From assembly GCA_024235715.1 (NCBI GenBank), contig JACKLW010000005.1, positions 930,001 to 994,000 of the forward strand: a stretch of DNA of 64,000 bases. The letters are read 5' to 3'. The number at the start of each line of letters is the position of its first letter. Position 1 is the stretch's first letter. Under the pieces are notes generated by a model. It was not told the DNA's origin. It searched no databases and was given only the letters and a program-made list of their open reading frames with translations. The DNA comes from Accumulibacter sp. GTDB lineage: Bacteria; Pseudomonadota; Gammaproteobacteria; Burkholderiales; Rhodocyclaceae. Both the position numbers and the translations under genes were made by a program. Positions 8,683 through 17,619 of the stretch are shown here, piece by piece.

Positions 8683-9009
8683 TTACTCGACGACGATGTG
8701 GTCGGTGATCTTGCGCCCGCGATGGTGATCCTGCAGCTTCTGCTTGTACTTCTGGACCTGGCGCTCAAGCTTGTCGACCAGGCCATCCACCGCCGCGTAG
8801 AGGTCCTCGTCGACGGTTTCGACATATACGTCCTTGCCTGCCAGGTGAACGGTCACTTCAGCTTTCTGCTTCAGCTTTTCCACTGACAGAATCACGTTCA
8901 CGTCTATCACGTTATCGAAATGACGAGTGATCCGCTCGAGCTTTCCGGTGACGTAATCGCGCAGCGCCGGGGTAATCTCGAGGTGGTGTCCACTGACTTG
9001 CAGGTTCAT
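8683..9009 (-). CDS. hpf: Ribosome hibernation promoting factor, short form
   Basis: 108 residues starting [20 protein letters not shown], the ribosomal subunit interface/Hpf beta-alpha fold without the long-form C-terminal dimerisation domain. It should bind the 30S decoding centre in stationary phase and help form 100S dimers. An AGAAGGAG ribosome site precedes the ATG. It lies 16 bp after rpoN, its classical neighbour. Confidence 0.93.
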   Translation of the reverse strand: MNLQVSGHHLEITPALRDYVTGKLERITRHFDNVIDVNVILSVEKLKQKAEVTVHLAGKDVYVETVDEDLYAAVDGLVDKLERQVQKYKQKLQDHHRGRKITDHIVVE

Positions 9010-9025
9010 GATGTGGCTCCTTCTT

Positions 9026-10450
9026 CTAAATTGACTTGCGTAGGTTGACCGGCGGGATGCTGAGCGCTTCACGGTATTTTGCAATCGTTCTGCGCGCAAC
9101 GACAATGCCCTGCTGGCCAAGAACTTCGGATATCTGGCTATCCGAAAGTGGCTTCTTCGGTTCTTCGGCGCTGATCATCTGCTTGATCAACGCACGAATT
9201 GCCGTTGCCGAACACGCCCCGCCGGCTTCCGTGCCGACGTGGCTGCCAAAGAAATACTTCAACTCAAAAATTCCGCGCGGTGTGGCCATGTACTTCTGCG
9301 TCGTCACCCGCGAGATGGTCGACTCGTGCAAGCCCAGGAGATCGGCGATTTCGCGCAAGACCAGCGGCCGCATGGCAACTTCACCGTGATCGAGAAACTG
9401 GCGCTGACGTTCGACGATAGCCTGCGCCACACGCAGGATCGTGTCAAACCGTTGTTGCACGTTGCGGATCAACCAGCGAGCCTCCTGCAGCTGACCCGCC
9501 AGGCCGGAACCACGCTGCCGCGAAAGGATCTGCGCGTAGAGGCTGTTGATCCGCAGACGCGGAAACGCGTCGGCGTTGACGCTCACCGACCACTGGCCGC
9601 GAATCTTGCGTACCACCACGTCAGGCGAGATGTAGCGCGTGTCGGAAGAGGCGTACTGTGCGCCCGGCCTGGGATTCAGGCTGCAGATCAGGAGATGTGC
9701 CGCACGCAGGGCGTCGTCGTCACAAGCGGTCAGCTTCTTGAGCTTGAGAAAGTCATGACTGGCCAGCAGTTCCAGACCACGGCGGACGATTTCCAGCGCC
9801 AGTGTTCGCGTTTGATCGACCGGCATGGCTTCCAGTTGCAGGACCAGACATTCCTGCGCACTGCGCGCTCCGACGCCGGTGGGATCGAGATGCTGCAGAT
9901 GATTGAGCGCGGTCTGCAATTCTTCCGGCTCGATCTCGAGTTCCGCCGGCATGGTCTCGGCGAGTTCCTCGAGCGACTGCGTCAGGTAGCCGTCGTCGTC
10001 CAGCGCATCCACCAGACAGCGCACCAGCACGCGATCACGATCAGACAGGATCATCAGGCCAATCTGCCACAGGAGATGGTCGCGCAGCGAAACGTTCGCC
10101 GCCTGGATGTCCTGATAGTCGCTCTCCTCGTCGTCGAAGGAGCCGGATGAGCTGTATTGGCTGTTGTCCTCGCTCGGCCAGTTTTCCTCGTCGGCGAACG
10201 ACTGCTCGGCGTGCTCCGACTGCTCGTCGGCCGCCACCGGTTCGGCAACCCCATCCACGTTCCCGCCAGCGTCCGGCGCCTCCGCCCGGGAGAACTCCTC
10301 CTCGCGCTCAAGCAGCGGGTTTTCCAGGAGGTACTTCTCGAGCTCCTGTTCGAGTTCGATCGTCGACAGTTGCAGCAGCCGGATCGACTGCTGGAGCTGA
10401 GGGGTCAGAGCAAGATGCTGGGAGGTTGTGAGTACGAGGGACGGTTTCAT
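9026..10450 (-). CDS. rpoN: RNA polymerase sigma-54 factor
   Basis: 474 residues with all three regions. The glutamine/leucine-rich activator-interacting region I lies within the first ~50 residues. An acidic stretch (about 55-115) follows, then the core-binding domain and HTH, and the RpoN box [10 protein letters not shown] near the C-terminus that reads the -24 element. Sigma-54 needs an ATP-driven enhancer-binding protein. It follows lptB on the same strand with an 82-bp gap. Confidence 0.96.
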   Translation of the reverse strand: MKPSLVLTTSQHLALTPQLQQSIRLLQLSTIELEQELEKYLLENPLLEREEEFSRAEAPDAGGNVDGVAEPVAADEQSEHAEQSFADEENWPSEDNSQYSSSGSFDDEESDYQDIQAANVSLRDHLLWQIGLMILSDRDRVLVRCLVDALDDDGYLTQSLEELAETMPAELEIEPEELQTALNHLQHLDPTGVGARSAQECLVLQLEAMPVDQTRTLALEIVRRGLELLASHDFLKLKKLTACDDDALRAAHLLICSLNPRPGAQYASSDTRYISPDVVVRKIRGQWSVSVNADAFPRLRINSLYAQILSRQRGSGLAGQLQEARWLIRNVQQRFDTILRVAQAIVERQRQFLDHGEVAMRPLVLREIADLLGLHESTISRVTTQKYMATPRGIFELKYFFGSHVGTEAGGACSATAIRALIKQMISAEEPKKPLSDSQISEVLGQQGIVVARRTIAKYREALSIPPVNLRKSI

Positions 10451-10532
10451 TTACAGAACCGGGGAGGTCGCCGCATTGTCGTGTGGAAACGGCCCATATG
10501 GTTCTCGAATTGTGGCTGAAAAGCCGCCGGCC

Positions 10533-11267
10533 TCAGAGGCGAAAGTTCTCACCCAGGTAAACCTTACGGACGTTTTCATTATAAATGATTTCATCCGGCC
10601 GACCAGCGGCGAGGACCCCCCCCTCGTTGATGATGTAGGCGTGATCACAGATGTCGAGGGTCTCGCGCACGTTGTGGTCGGTAATCAGGACACCGATGCC
10701 ACGCTCCTTGAGAAAGCGGATGATCTTCTGGATATCCAGCACGGCGATTGGATCCACGCCGGCAAAAGGCTCGTCAAGCAGAATGAAACGTGGCCCGGTG
10801 GCCAGCGCGCGCGCGATCTCGACTCGCCGCCGTTCGCCACCGGAAAGCGAGGTCGCCGGGCTGCTGCGCAGGTGGCTGATATGCAGTTCCTCGAGGAGTT
10901 CTTCGCTGCGGCTGTCGACTTCGTCGCCCGACAACTTCTGCAGTTCGAGTACGGCCGCGATGTTTTCGCTGACCGTCAGCTTGCGAAAGACGGAAGCTTC
11001 CTGCGGCAGATAGGAAAGCCCGAGGTGGGCACGCTTGTGCATCGGCAAGTGCGTCAGCTTCACCCCATCGAGGTAGACATCGCCGCCATCGCAGGCGACC
11101 AGACCGACCACCATGTAGAAACAGGTGGTCTTGCCCGCACCATTCGGGCCGAGCAGGCCGACGACTTCACCACTGACGACTTCGAAGGAAACGTCATGCA
11201 CCACGGTGCGTGCCTTGTAGCGCTTCATGAGCTTGTGTGTGGACAGCGTGCTCTGCGAATCAGACAT
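10533..11267 (-). CDS. lptB: LPS export ABC transporter ATPase LptB
   Basis: 244 residues. Walker A is GPNGAGKTT, the ABC signature is [15 protein letters not shown] and Walker B is [15 protein letters not shown]. It is close to LptB, the cytoplasmic ATPase that powers LptFG extraction of LPS from the inner membrane. Normally lptC and lptA lie directly upstream. Here recX ends only 3 bp before it, so the usual partners are elsewhere. Confidence 0.94.
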   Translation of the reverse strand: MSDSQSTLSTHKLMKRYKARTVVHDVSFEVVSGEVVGLLGPNGAGKTTCFYMVVGLVACDGGDVYLDGVKLTHLPMHKRAHLGLSYLPQEASVFRKLTVSENIAAVLELQKLSGDEVDSRSEELLEELHISHLRSSPATSLSGGERRRVEIARALATGPRFILLDEPFAGVDPIAVLDIQKIIRFLKERGIGVLITDHNVRETLDICDHAYIINEGGVLAAGRPDEIIYNENVRKVYLGENFRL

Positions 11268-11270
11268 CGT

Positions 11271-11729
11271 TCAATCGTTCTCAAGGTCGCCGCGCAGGAC
11301 GCGTCGGATGGTTTCACGGGAAAATCCTCGCCCGGCCAGGAAGCGCATCTGGCGATTGCGTGCCACAGTGCCTTCAAGGTCGTCAACGGCCGCCGGCTGA
11401 CGCGAGAACTTCCGCTCCCACACGCGCCGGGCCCTGAGCAATTCGTCTTCGCCGGTAGCCAGGGCAGCCTTTACCAGATCAGCTGCAACGCCTTTCGCGC
11501 GCAGTTCATGAGCCAGTTTCGCGTCTCCGATGCGGGCCCCGCGAGAATGGACCCGCCCTGCCGCGTAGCGTTCGTCCGACAGCAGGGCGCTCCTGCCCAG
11601 ATCGTCGAGCAAGGCGTCGAGCTGCGCCGCTGACCCGGCATGCACCGCCAGTTTGTGCGCGAGTTCCTGTCGCGCGTAGTCCCGGCGCCCGAGCATGCGC
11701 AAAGCTCGCTCGCGCAGAGCGTCACTCAT
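11271..11729 (-). CDS. recX: Regulatory protein RecX
   Basis: 152 residues made of the three-helix RecX repeats (ALRMLGRRDYARQELAHKL; SDERYAAGRVHSRGARIG; NRQMRFLAGRGFSRETIRRVL). RecX caps RecA filaments and blocks their extension. It begins 10 bp after recA, the standard SOS arrangement, and is followed after 3 bp by lptB. Confidence 0.92.
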   Translation of the reverse strand: MSDALRERALRMLGRRDYARQELAHKLAVHAGSAAQLDALLDDLGRSALLSDERYAAGRVHSRGARIGDAKLAHELRAKGVAADLVKAALATGEDELLRARRVWERKFSRQPAAVDDLEGTVARNRQMRFLAGRGFSRETIRRVLRGDLEND

Positions 11730-11739
11730 CCCGAGACCA

Positions 11740-12756
11740 CTAGGCGGGCGCTGTCGCCGGCGCCAGGGGGACGTTCACGGCCGCGCGAATTTTCGCTTCG
11801 ATCTCCTCGGCAATCTGCGGCTTGCTCTTCAGATACTCCCGGGCATTGTCCTTGCCCTGACCGATCTTCTCGCCGTTGTAGGCATACCAGGAGCCTGATT
11901 TGTCGACCAGCTTGTGAAGTACGCCGAGTTCGATGATCTCCCCTTCGCGCGAAGTCCCTTCGCCGTAGAGGATATCGAAAATGGCTTCGCGGAAAGGCGG
12001 CGCGACCTTGTTCTTGACGACCTTGACCCGTGTTTCGTTACCGATGACTTCGTCGCCTTTCTTGATGCTGCCGATCCGACGAATGTCGAGACGCACCGAC
12101 GCATAGAACTTGAGTGCATTGCCGCCAGTGGTGGTTTCCGGACTGCCGAACATGACGCCAATCTTCATCCGGATCTGGTTGATGAAGATCACCAGGGTGT
12201 TCGTGCGGTTGATATTGGCCGTCAGCTTGCGCAGGGCCTGGCTCATCAGGCGCGCTTGCAGGCCTGGCAGGGAATCGCCCATCTCGCCTTCAATTTCCGC
12301 CTTCGGCACGAGCGCAGCCACCGAGTCGATGACCACCACATCGACGCTCGCCGAACGCACCAGCATGTCGGCGATTTCCAGCGCCTGCTCGCCCGTATCC
12401 GGTTGCGAGATCAGGAGTTCGTCCAGGTTTACGCCAAGCTTCTGCGCATAGCCAGGATCAAGCGCGTGCTCGGCGTCGATAAAGGCGGCGGTGCCGCCCA
12501 GCTTCTGCATCTCGGCGATGACCTGCAGCGTCAGGGTCGTCTTGCCAGAGGATTCCGGACCATAGACCTCGACCACCCGACCACGGGGGAGACCACCGAT
12601 TCCCAGCGCGATGTCCAAACCCAGCGAGCCCGTGGAAACGACCGGCACATCGGTCACCACGCTGCCCTCACCCATCTTCATGATCGAGCCCTTGCCAAAC
12701 TGCTTTTCGATCTGGGCCAGCGCTGCAGCCAGCGCTTTCGCCTTGTTGTCGTCCAT
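11740..12756 (-). CDS. recA: Recombinase RecA
   Basis: 338 residues from the ATG at 12756 ([20 protein letters not shown]), preceded by an AAAGGGA site. An in-frame upstream extension is not RecA-like. Walker A is GPESSGKTT, and the L1/L2 DNA-binding loops and the C-terminal domain are present. It drives homologous recombination and LexA autocleavage. A perfect LexA box about 80 bp upstream shows SOS control, and recX follows at once. Confidence 0.97.
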   Translation of the reverse strand: MDDNKAKALAAALAQIEKQFGKGSIMKMGEGSVVTDVPVVSTGSLGLDIALGIGGLPRGRVVEVYGPESSGKTTLTLQVIAEMQKLGGTAAFIDAEHALDPGYAQKLGVNLDELLISQPDTGEQALEIADMLVRSASVDVVVIDSVAALVPKAEIEGEMGDSLPGLQARLMSQALRKLTANINRTNTLVIFINQIRMKIGVMFGSPETTTGGNALKFYASVRLDIRRIGSIKKGDEVIGNETRVKVVKNKVAPPFREAIFDILYGEGTSREGEIIELGVLHKLVDKSGSWYAYNGEKIGQGKDNAREYLKSKPQIAEEIEAKIRAAVNVPLAPATAPA

Positions 12757-12836
12757 TGCCGGTCCCTTTGCTTGATTGAATGGAATTATCCCATGTTCGC
12801 AGGTGCTGAAGACGCCATGATCAACAGCGTCAACAA

Positions 12837-12852
12837 CTGTAATTATATACAG
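12837..12852 (-). promoter_or_regulatory. LexA (SOS) box of recA
   Basis: CTGTAATTATATACAG is an exact CTGT-N8-ACAG LexA operator with an AT-rich centre. Read on the minus strand it contains TATAAT (plus-strand 12842-12847), a consensus -10 hexamer, so LexA binding would directly cover the recA promoter. Confidence 0.85.
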
Positions 12853-12969
12853 TTCCAGCAAAACGGGCAGGTCGCGGCAGCGGCTACGCAGGCGCAAGCG
12901 CCTTTCTCGTCGTTGACGGCGACGGACGACAGGTGGCGATCGTCGAGCGAAGGCGCCGGTGGAGCGCGC

Positions 12970-13479
12970 TCAGGCCAGGCGCCGGCCGGCGCGCTGCAGC
13001 ACCCCCTCGAGGGCGTGCGCCACCGATTGTGCACGTACCGCCGCGCGGTCGCCGGCGAAGCGACGGGTGTCGGTGTCGAGTTGCCCCGCCGGCCCGGCCC
13101 AGGCGAAGCATACGGTGCCCACGGGCCTGCCCGCAGACCCCCCGCCCGGACCGGCGATACCGGTGATCGCCAGAGCCCAGGCAGCACGGCTGCGACGCCG
13201 CGCCCCCAGGGCCATCGCTGCCGCGCTTGCTTCGCTCACCGCACCGTGTGCTGCCAGTGTCTCGGCGGCGACACCAAGGATTTCGGTCTTGGCTTCGTTC
13301 GAATAGCTGACGAAGCCACAGTCGAACCACTCCGAGCTACCGGCGATTGCCGTCACGCACTGTGCCACCCAGCCACCGGTGCAGGATTCGGCGGTCGCCA
13401 GGCACTCGCCATTGGCCAGCAACAGCTTCCCGACCCGGGCGGCGAGCGCTTCCAGGGCGCTCTGATCGCAGGCACTCAT
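12970..13479 (-). CDS. pncC: Nicotinamide-nucleotide amidohydrolase (CinA C-terminal family)
   Basis: 169 residues equal to the stand-alone CinA C-terminal domain. Signature stretches are TAESCTGGWVAQCVTAIAGSS, the catalytic-Ser region VSYSNEAK and AITGIAGPGGGS. It converts NMN to nicotinate mononucleotide in pyridine nucleotide recycling. The N-terminal molybdopterin-like domain of full CinA is absent, as is normal for PncC. It overlaps the end of pgpA by four bases. Confidence 0.92.
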   Translation of the reverse strand: MSACDQSALEALAARVGKLLLANGECLATAESCTGGWVAQCVTAIAGSSEWFDCGFVSYSNEAKTEILGVAAETLAAHGAVSEASAAAMALGARRRSRAAWALAITGIAGPGGGSAGRPVGTVCFAWAGPAGQLDTDTRRFAGDRAAVRAQSVAHALEGVLQRAGRRLA

Positions 13480-13961
13480 GCGAGCACGATGCGCAGGACC
13501 GCCAGCACCAGCAGGGTGTAAGCGGCGGCAACCAGATCGTCACTCATCACCCCGAAACCATTTTTCACCTGCTCGTCGAAGTAGCGCGCTGGCTGCGGCT
13601 TGCTGATGTCGAAAAAACGGAACAGGCAGAAGGCGGTGGTCTGCCACAACCAGTGCGCCGGGCACAGCAGCAGCACCAGCCAGAAGGGAACGATCTCGTC
13701 CCAGACAATGCTGCCATGATCGATGACCCCCAGGTCGGCGCCCGTCTTGTGAACCGCCAGTACGCCGCCAAGGAAACAGAAAAGGAGGAAGGCGAGCAGC
13801 TCGAAGTCACCCATCCAGGCGCGCAGGAGCGGGAAGGACAGCCACGCGAAGAGAGTGCCGAAAGTCCCCGGCGCACGCGGCGACAGCCCGCTACCGAAGC
13901 CACAGGCGATCAGATGTGCCGGATGCGACATGAGAAATCGCAGCGAAGGCGTGCTAGCCAA
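13476..13961 (-). CDS. pgpA: Phosphatidylglycerophosphatase A
   Basis: Inner-membrane enzyme removing the phosphate from phosphatidylglycerol phosphate. The N-terminal motif SHPAHLIACGFGSGLSPRAP is followed by GTFGTL, three or four hydrophobic helices, the acidic motif IVWDEIVPFW and a C-terminal FDISKPQPARYFD. The start is uncertain. A TTG at 13961 overlaps the thiL stop and keeps the PSLRFL lead seen in relatives, while ATGs at 13931 and 14000 are alternatives. Confidence 0.92.
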   Translation of the reverse strand: MASTPSLRFLMSHPAHLIACGFGSGLSPRAPGTFGTLFAWLSFPLLRAWMGDFELLAFLLFCFLGGVLAVHKTGADLGVIDHGSIVWDEIVPFWLVLLLCPAHWLWQTTAFCLFRFFDISKPQPARYFDEQVKNGFGVMSDDLVAAAYTLLVLAVLRIVLA

Positions 13962-14919
13962 AGTGATCGTATCCTCGGCTGTCGACCGCCATTTCATCAC
14001 CGTTTTCGTCGAGCAGCGTCAAGCGCGACTCCGCCGCGCCGACCATGCGGCCGATGCGCCATAGTGGCAGGTCGAGTTCGGCCGCGAGCGCGGCCAGCTC
14101 GACTCGTCTGGCCGGCAGCGCCGAAAAGACCAGTTCGTAGTCGTCGCCGCCGGCCAGCTGACACTGGCGCGCGAGCAGCGGGTCCGCTCCAGCCGAGCGT
14201 AGCGGCAACCGGCCGGCAAAGACCTCGGCGGCGACGGCCGATCGCTCCAGGACATGGCCGAGGTCGGCGAGCAAGCCATCCGAGACGTCGATGGCCGCGT
14301 TCGCCAGGCCACGCCGGCGCAGTTCGAGCCCCAGCTCGACGCGTGGGATGGGGCGCTGCAGGGCCGCCAGGCAGCGTTTGGCGAGCGCCTCCGGAAGCCG
14401 TGTTCGACCCTGTAGTTCCGCGAGCCCCAGCGCCGCCAGGCCGGGCCATCCGGAAACCCAGATATCGTCGCCGGACAGCGCCCGGTCACGGCGAAGTGCC
14501 GTGCCGACGGGTACTTCGCCGAGTACCGTGAAACAGAGATTGAGCGGACCGCGCGTCGTATCGCCACCGACCAGGTCGACAGCGTAGCGACTGGCACATG
14601 CGAAAACCCCTTCCGCAAAGGACGCCAGCCAGGCTGCACGCACCTCGGGCAGACTGCCGGCAAGCAAGGCCCAGCGCGGCTTGGCGCCCATCGCGGCGAG
14701 ATCGGAGAGGTTGACGGCCAAGGCCTTCCAACCCAGCTGCCAGGGGTCGGTATCGGCCAGAAAGTGGGTGCCTTCGACCAGCATGTCGGTGGTAATCGCC
14801 AGTTCGCTGCCCGCGGACGGTGCGAGCAGGGCACAATCGTCACCGGGACCGAGGACCGCCTGCGGCGTCGGTCTCGAAAAGTAGGTCCGGATCAGTTCGA
14901 ACTCGCTGGGCATTGCCAT
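13954..14919 (-). CDS. thiL: Thiamine-monophosphate kinase
   Basis: 321 residues of the PurM/ThiL fold. The glycine/acid loop GPGDDCALLAPS near residue 26, the metal-binding VNLSDLAAMGAKP and VGGDTTRG motifs, and AIDVSDGLLADLGH are all present. It phosphorylates ThMP to the active coenzyme ThDP. It sits in the conserved ribBX-ribH-nusB-thiL-pgpA order. Confidence 0.95.
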   Translation of the reverse strand: MAMPSEFELIRTYFSRPTPQAVLGPGDDCALLAPSAGSELAITTDMLVEGTHFLADTDPWQLGWKALAVNLSDLAAMGAKPRWALLAGSLPEVRAAWLASFAEGVFACASRYAVDLVGGDTTRGPLNLCFTVLGEVPVGTALRRDRALSGDDIWVSGWPGLAALGLAELQGRTRLPEALAKRCLAALQRPIPRVELGLELRRRGLANAAIDVSDGLLADLGHVLERSAVAAEVFAGRLPLRSAGADPLLARQCQLAGGDDYELVFSALPARRVELAALAAELDLPLWRIGRMVGAAESRLTLLDENGDEMAVDSRGYDHFG

Positions 14920-14964
14920 TTCCTTGCACCGGCACGCTTCGCCGAGAGCGCTGCGCGCCGCCGC

Positions 14965-15459
14965 TCAGCGTGCCTTGGCGCGCGCCGCACGCTTGGCCTC
15001 CACCTCGGCCGGACGCAGGCGGCCAGCGAGCTTGTCGAGTACGCCATTGACGTATTTGTGGCCATCCGTGCCACCATAGGCCTTGGCCAGTTCGATCGAC
15101 TCGTTGATGATCACCCGATACGGCGTCTGCGGATAGTTGCTCAACTCGAAAGCACCGGCCAGCAGGACGCTGGCTTCGATCGGTGACAATTCTGCAAAAG
15201 GACGGTCGAGATAGGCCTGCAGCTGCTCCAGCAGTGTCTGGCGCTGCACGAGAACCCCGCGCAGCAGCTTGACGAAGAACTCCCGGTCGGCCTTGTCGAA
15301 ACCTTCGACGTCACTCAGATGCGCTTCGATGGCCGCTTCGTCATTGCCACTCAACTGCCACTGGTAGAGTCCCTGCAGAGCGAACTCGCGGGCCCGACGG
15401 CGCGGCGTCCTGACGCTGGCGGACTTACCGCCCGGCTTCGTCGGCGACGGCCCGGCCAT
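14965..15459 (-). CDS. nusB: Transcription antitermination factor NusB
   Basis: 164 residues from the ATG at 15459, whose start overlaps the ribH stop (TGATG). The all-helical NusB core is clear: RRRAREFALQGLYQWQLSG, DREFFVKLLRGV, SPIEASVLLAGAFEL and RVIINESIELAKAYGGTDG. It pairs with NusE (S10) on boxA to antiterminate rRNA operons. A short basic tail rich in Ala/Lys/Arg extends the C-terminus. Confidence 0.95.
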   Translation of the reverse strand: MAGPSPTKPGGKSASVRTPRRRAREFALQGLYQWQLSGNDEAAIEAHLSDVEGFDKADREFFVKLLRGVLVQRQTLLEQLQAYLDRPFAELSPIEASVLLAGAFELSNYPQTPYRVIINESIELAKAYGGTDGHKYVNGVLDKLAGRLRPAEVEAKRAARAKAR

Positions 15460-15974
15460 CACGAGCGCTCGCCGAACGCATGCAGCAGATTGGCCATTTC
15501 CACCGCCACCTGCGCGCAATCGGAACCTTTCTGCTGCATGCGGGCCAGCGCCTGATCGTCATCTTCGCAGGTCAGAATGCCGTTGGCGATCGGCACGCCG
15601 CAATCGAGCTGCACTTCCATCAGCCCCCGGCTCGAATCGTTGGCGACGATCTCGAAGTGATAGGTTTCGCCGCGGATGACGGCACCGAGCGCGACCAGGG
15701 CATCGAAACGCCCACTTTGCGCCATCGTCTGCAAGGTCAGCGGTATTTCCAGAGCCCCGGGGACGGTGGCCAGGGAAATGTCGCTTTCATCGACGCCAAG
15801 GCGCCGCAACTCGCTTGTGCAGGCACTGAGCAAGCCTTCGCCGATTTCCGGGCTGAAGCGGCTCATGACGATGCCGATCACCAGGCCTTCGCCGTCCAGC
15901 GAAACATCGTACTCATGGACATCTTCGCAGCGGGCCACGGAGGAACTATCTCTATGCGTTGTCTGGGTGCTCAT
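15459..15974 (-). CDS. ribH: 6,7-dimethyl-8-ribityllumazine synthase
   Basis: 171 residues. Lumazine synthase motifs include [27 protein letters not shown], the catalytic [16 protein letters not shown] and [10 protein letters not shown]. It condenses the ribityl-pyrimidine with the 4-carbon product of ribBX. An N-terminal ~25-residue extension precedes the core. It overlaps ribBX and nusB by 1-4 bases, so the three are coupled. Confidence 0.95.
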   Translation of the reverse strand: MSTQTTHRDSSSVARCEDVHEYDVSLDGEGLVIGIVMSRFSPEIGEGLLSACTSELRRLGVDESDISLATVPGALEIPLTLQTMAQSGRFDALVALGAVIRGETYHFEIVANDSSRGLMEVQLDCGVPIANGILTCEDDDQALARMQQKGSDCAQVAVEMANLLHAFGERS

Positions 15975-17107
15975 CAGAGTCTCTCAAGGTCAGTCAGGTT
16001 TGCAATGTGACCGGTGATTTCCAGGTCGAAGCCGGTCATGCTCGGCATCCGCCGCGGACTCGCAAGCAGCCTCATCTTGCCCACTCCGAGGTCGCGGAGG
16101 ATTTGCGCACCGATACCGTAGATGCGCGGATCCCAGCGGGCGGCCGGCCGCTTGGTGGCGACCGGCTCGCGCAGCATGGCCAGAATATCCTGACCGCTCT
16201 CTGGTCGGTGCAGCAAGACGATCACGCCGGCCTTGACCCGCGCCAGCGCTGCCTGTGCCACATCGAGTGAAAAAGTATGTCGATCACCGCCCGGGTCCAG
16301 GAAATCCACCACGGAAAGCGGCTCATGGACGCGCACCAGAGTCTCCTGATCCGGACAGATATCGCCCCTGGTGAGCACCAGATGCACTTCATTCGAGGTG
16401 CAATCGGTGTAGGCATGCAGCATGAACTCGCCGTGTGCCGAGCGTACCGGTTTCGAAAGCGTACGCTCAATCAGCGTCTCGTGCCGGCTGCGGTAATGAA
16501 TCAGGTCGGCGATGCTGCCGATCTTCAGACCGTGCTGCCGGGCAAAATCGACCAGGTCGCACAGGCGGGCCATGCTGCCGTCCTCGTTGAGGATTTCGCA
16601 AATCACCGCTGCCGGCTCAAGCCCGGCCAGCAGCGCCAGATCACAGCCGGCTTCGGTATGACCGGCACGCACCAGGACCCCGCCCGGGCGAGCCATGATC
16701 GGAAACACGTGGCCCGGCTGCACGATGTCGTCGGGCCCGGCGTTACGTGCCACCGCCGCCTGGATGGTCAGGGCGCGGTCTTGCGCCGAAATGCCGGTGG
16801 TTACTCCCCTGGCGGCCTCGATCGAGACCGTGAATGCGGTGCTGTACGGGCTCTTGTTGTCACGCGCCATCTGCGCCAGGCCCAACTGCGCACAGCGCGC
16901 CTCGGTCAAGGTCAGGCAAATCAGGCCGCGACCGAAACGGGCCATGAAGTTGATCGCCTCCGGCGTGACGTGCTCGGCCGCGAGGATCAGATCGCCCTCA
17001 TTCTCACGGTCTTCCTCGTCGACCAGGACGACCATGCGTCCCGCACGCATTTCGACGATGACTTCTTCGATCGGTGAAACATCGGCAGAAGTGCTTTGTG
17101 GTGCCAT
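15974..17107 (-). CDS. ribB: 3,4-dihydroxy-2-butanone-4-phosphate synthase with degenerate GTP cyclohydrolase II domain (RibBX type)
   Basis: 377 residues. The N-terminal domain (about 10-210) is an intact DHBP synthase: [19 protein letters not shown], the [15 protein letters not shown] loop and the glutamate/histidine metal ligands. The C-terminal ~165 residues have the fold and end motif of GTP cyclohydrolase II ([19 protein letters not shown]). However, the zinc-binding cysteine cluster (C-x10-C-x-C) is gone: the matching segment reads [22 protein letters not shown] cyclohydrolase activity is therefore unlikely, and a separate RibA should exist elsewhere. A GGAGGAT site precedes the ATG. 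I found no FMN riboswitch upstream. Confidence 0.92.
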   Translation of the reverse strand: MAPQSTSADVSPIEEVIVEMRAGRMVVLVDEEDRENEGDLILAAEHVTPEAINFMARFGRGLICLTLTEARCAQLGLAQMARDNKSPYSTAFTVSIEAARGVTTGISAQDRALTIQAAVARNAGPDDIVQPGHVFPIMARPGGVLVRAGHTEAGCDLALLAGLEPAAVICEILNEDGSMARLCDLVDFARQHGLKIGSIADLIHYRSRHETLIERTLSKPVRSAHGEFMLHAYTDCTSNEVHLVLTRGDICPDQETLVRVHEPLSVVDFLDPGGDRHTFSLDVAQAALARVKAGVIVLLHRPESGQDILAMLREPVATKRPAARWDPRIYGIGAQILRDLGVGKMRLLASPRRMPSMTGFDLEITGHIANLTDLERL

Positions 17108-17619
17108 TCTCTACATCCTCCGCGCCGGACTTCCGCGCATTTTGACTGGCGCCAGATGGCGACAGCTCACACCCCTGTTTCCGGGTTGCGCAAGCGCCTG
17201 CCTGCCGCAGCGCGACCTTTTCGGGGACCATCGCCGGCCAGGCTCGCCAGGAAATTCCCCACGCGCACGGCCCGCATCGTCCTCGAACCCGGCATTCTCG
17301 CAGTTTCCGTGCCTAACCGCCATGCGCGGATGCGGCGGTCGGATGCGACACACCTTCGCTGCCGACAAGTGATCGGCCACCTGCCCGGTGTGCATGTGCG
17401 CACCGGCGAGCGCAGCCGCTCGGTGACACAATGGCGGGCTCTGGGCGGTGTATCCGGCCTCCCGATCACGGCCAATCGATCGCCCAACGAGGCAATTATT
17501 CGTTTTATCATGCTCGACGGTGACCGCATGGCGCCATCGCGCTGCCTGATTCGACGGTGAGCAGCTGTGCGTCGGCACATTCCGACGAGTGTGAACGCCA
17601 AGGGCGAAGGATCAGTTCA
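17108..17619. other. 512-bp intergenic interval between divergent genes
   Basis: I see no credible gene. I looked for an FMN (RFN) element because riboflavin genes lie downstream, but its conserved helices are not recognisable. An AT-richer patch at about 17490-17515 may contain the promoter of the response-regulator gene. Confidence 0.4.

Noticed and set aside
11914-13521. 535-codon plus-strand frame across recA and pncC
   Set aside because: It is antisense to two clear genes; the amino-acid composition is arbitrary.
13954-14000. pgpA start at ATG 14000
   Set aside because: It would overlap thiL by 47 bases and add residues unlike other PgpA N-termini; a TTG at 13961 or ATG at 13931 fits better.
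17108-17619. FMN riboswitch upstream of ribBX
   Set aside because: A 'gaaattcccc' stretch near 17250 resembles part of the RFN element but is on the wrong strand, and the other conserved arms are absent.
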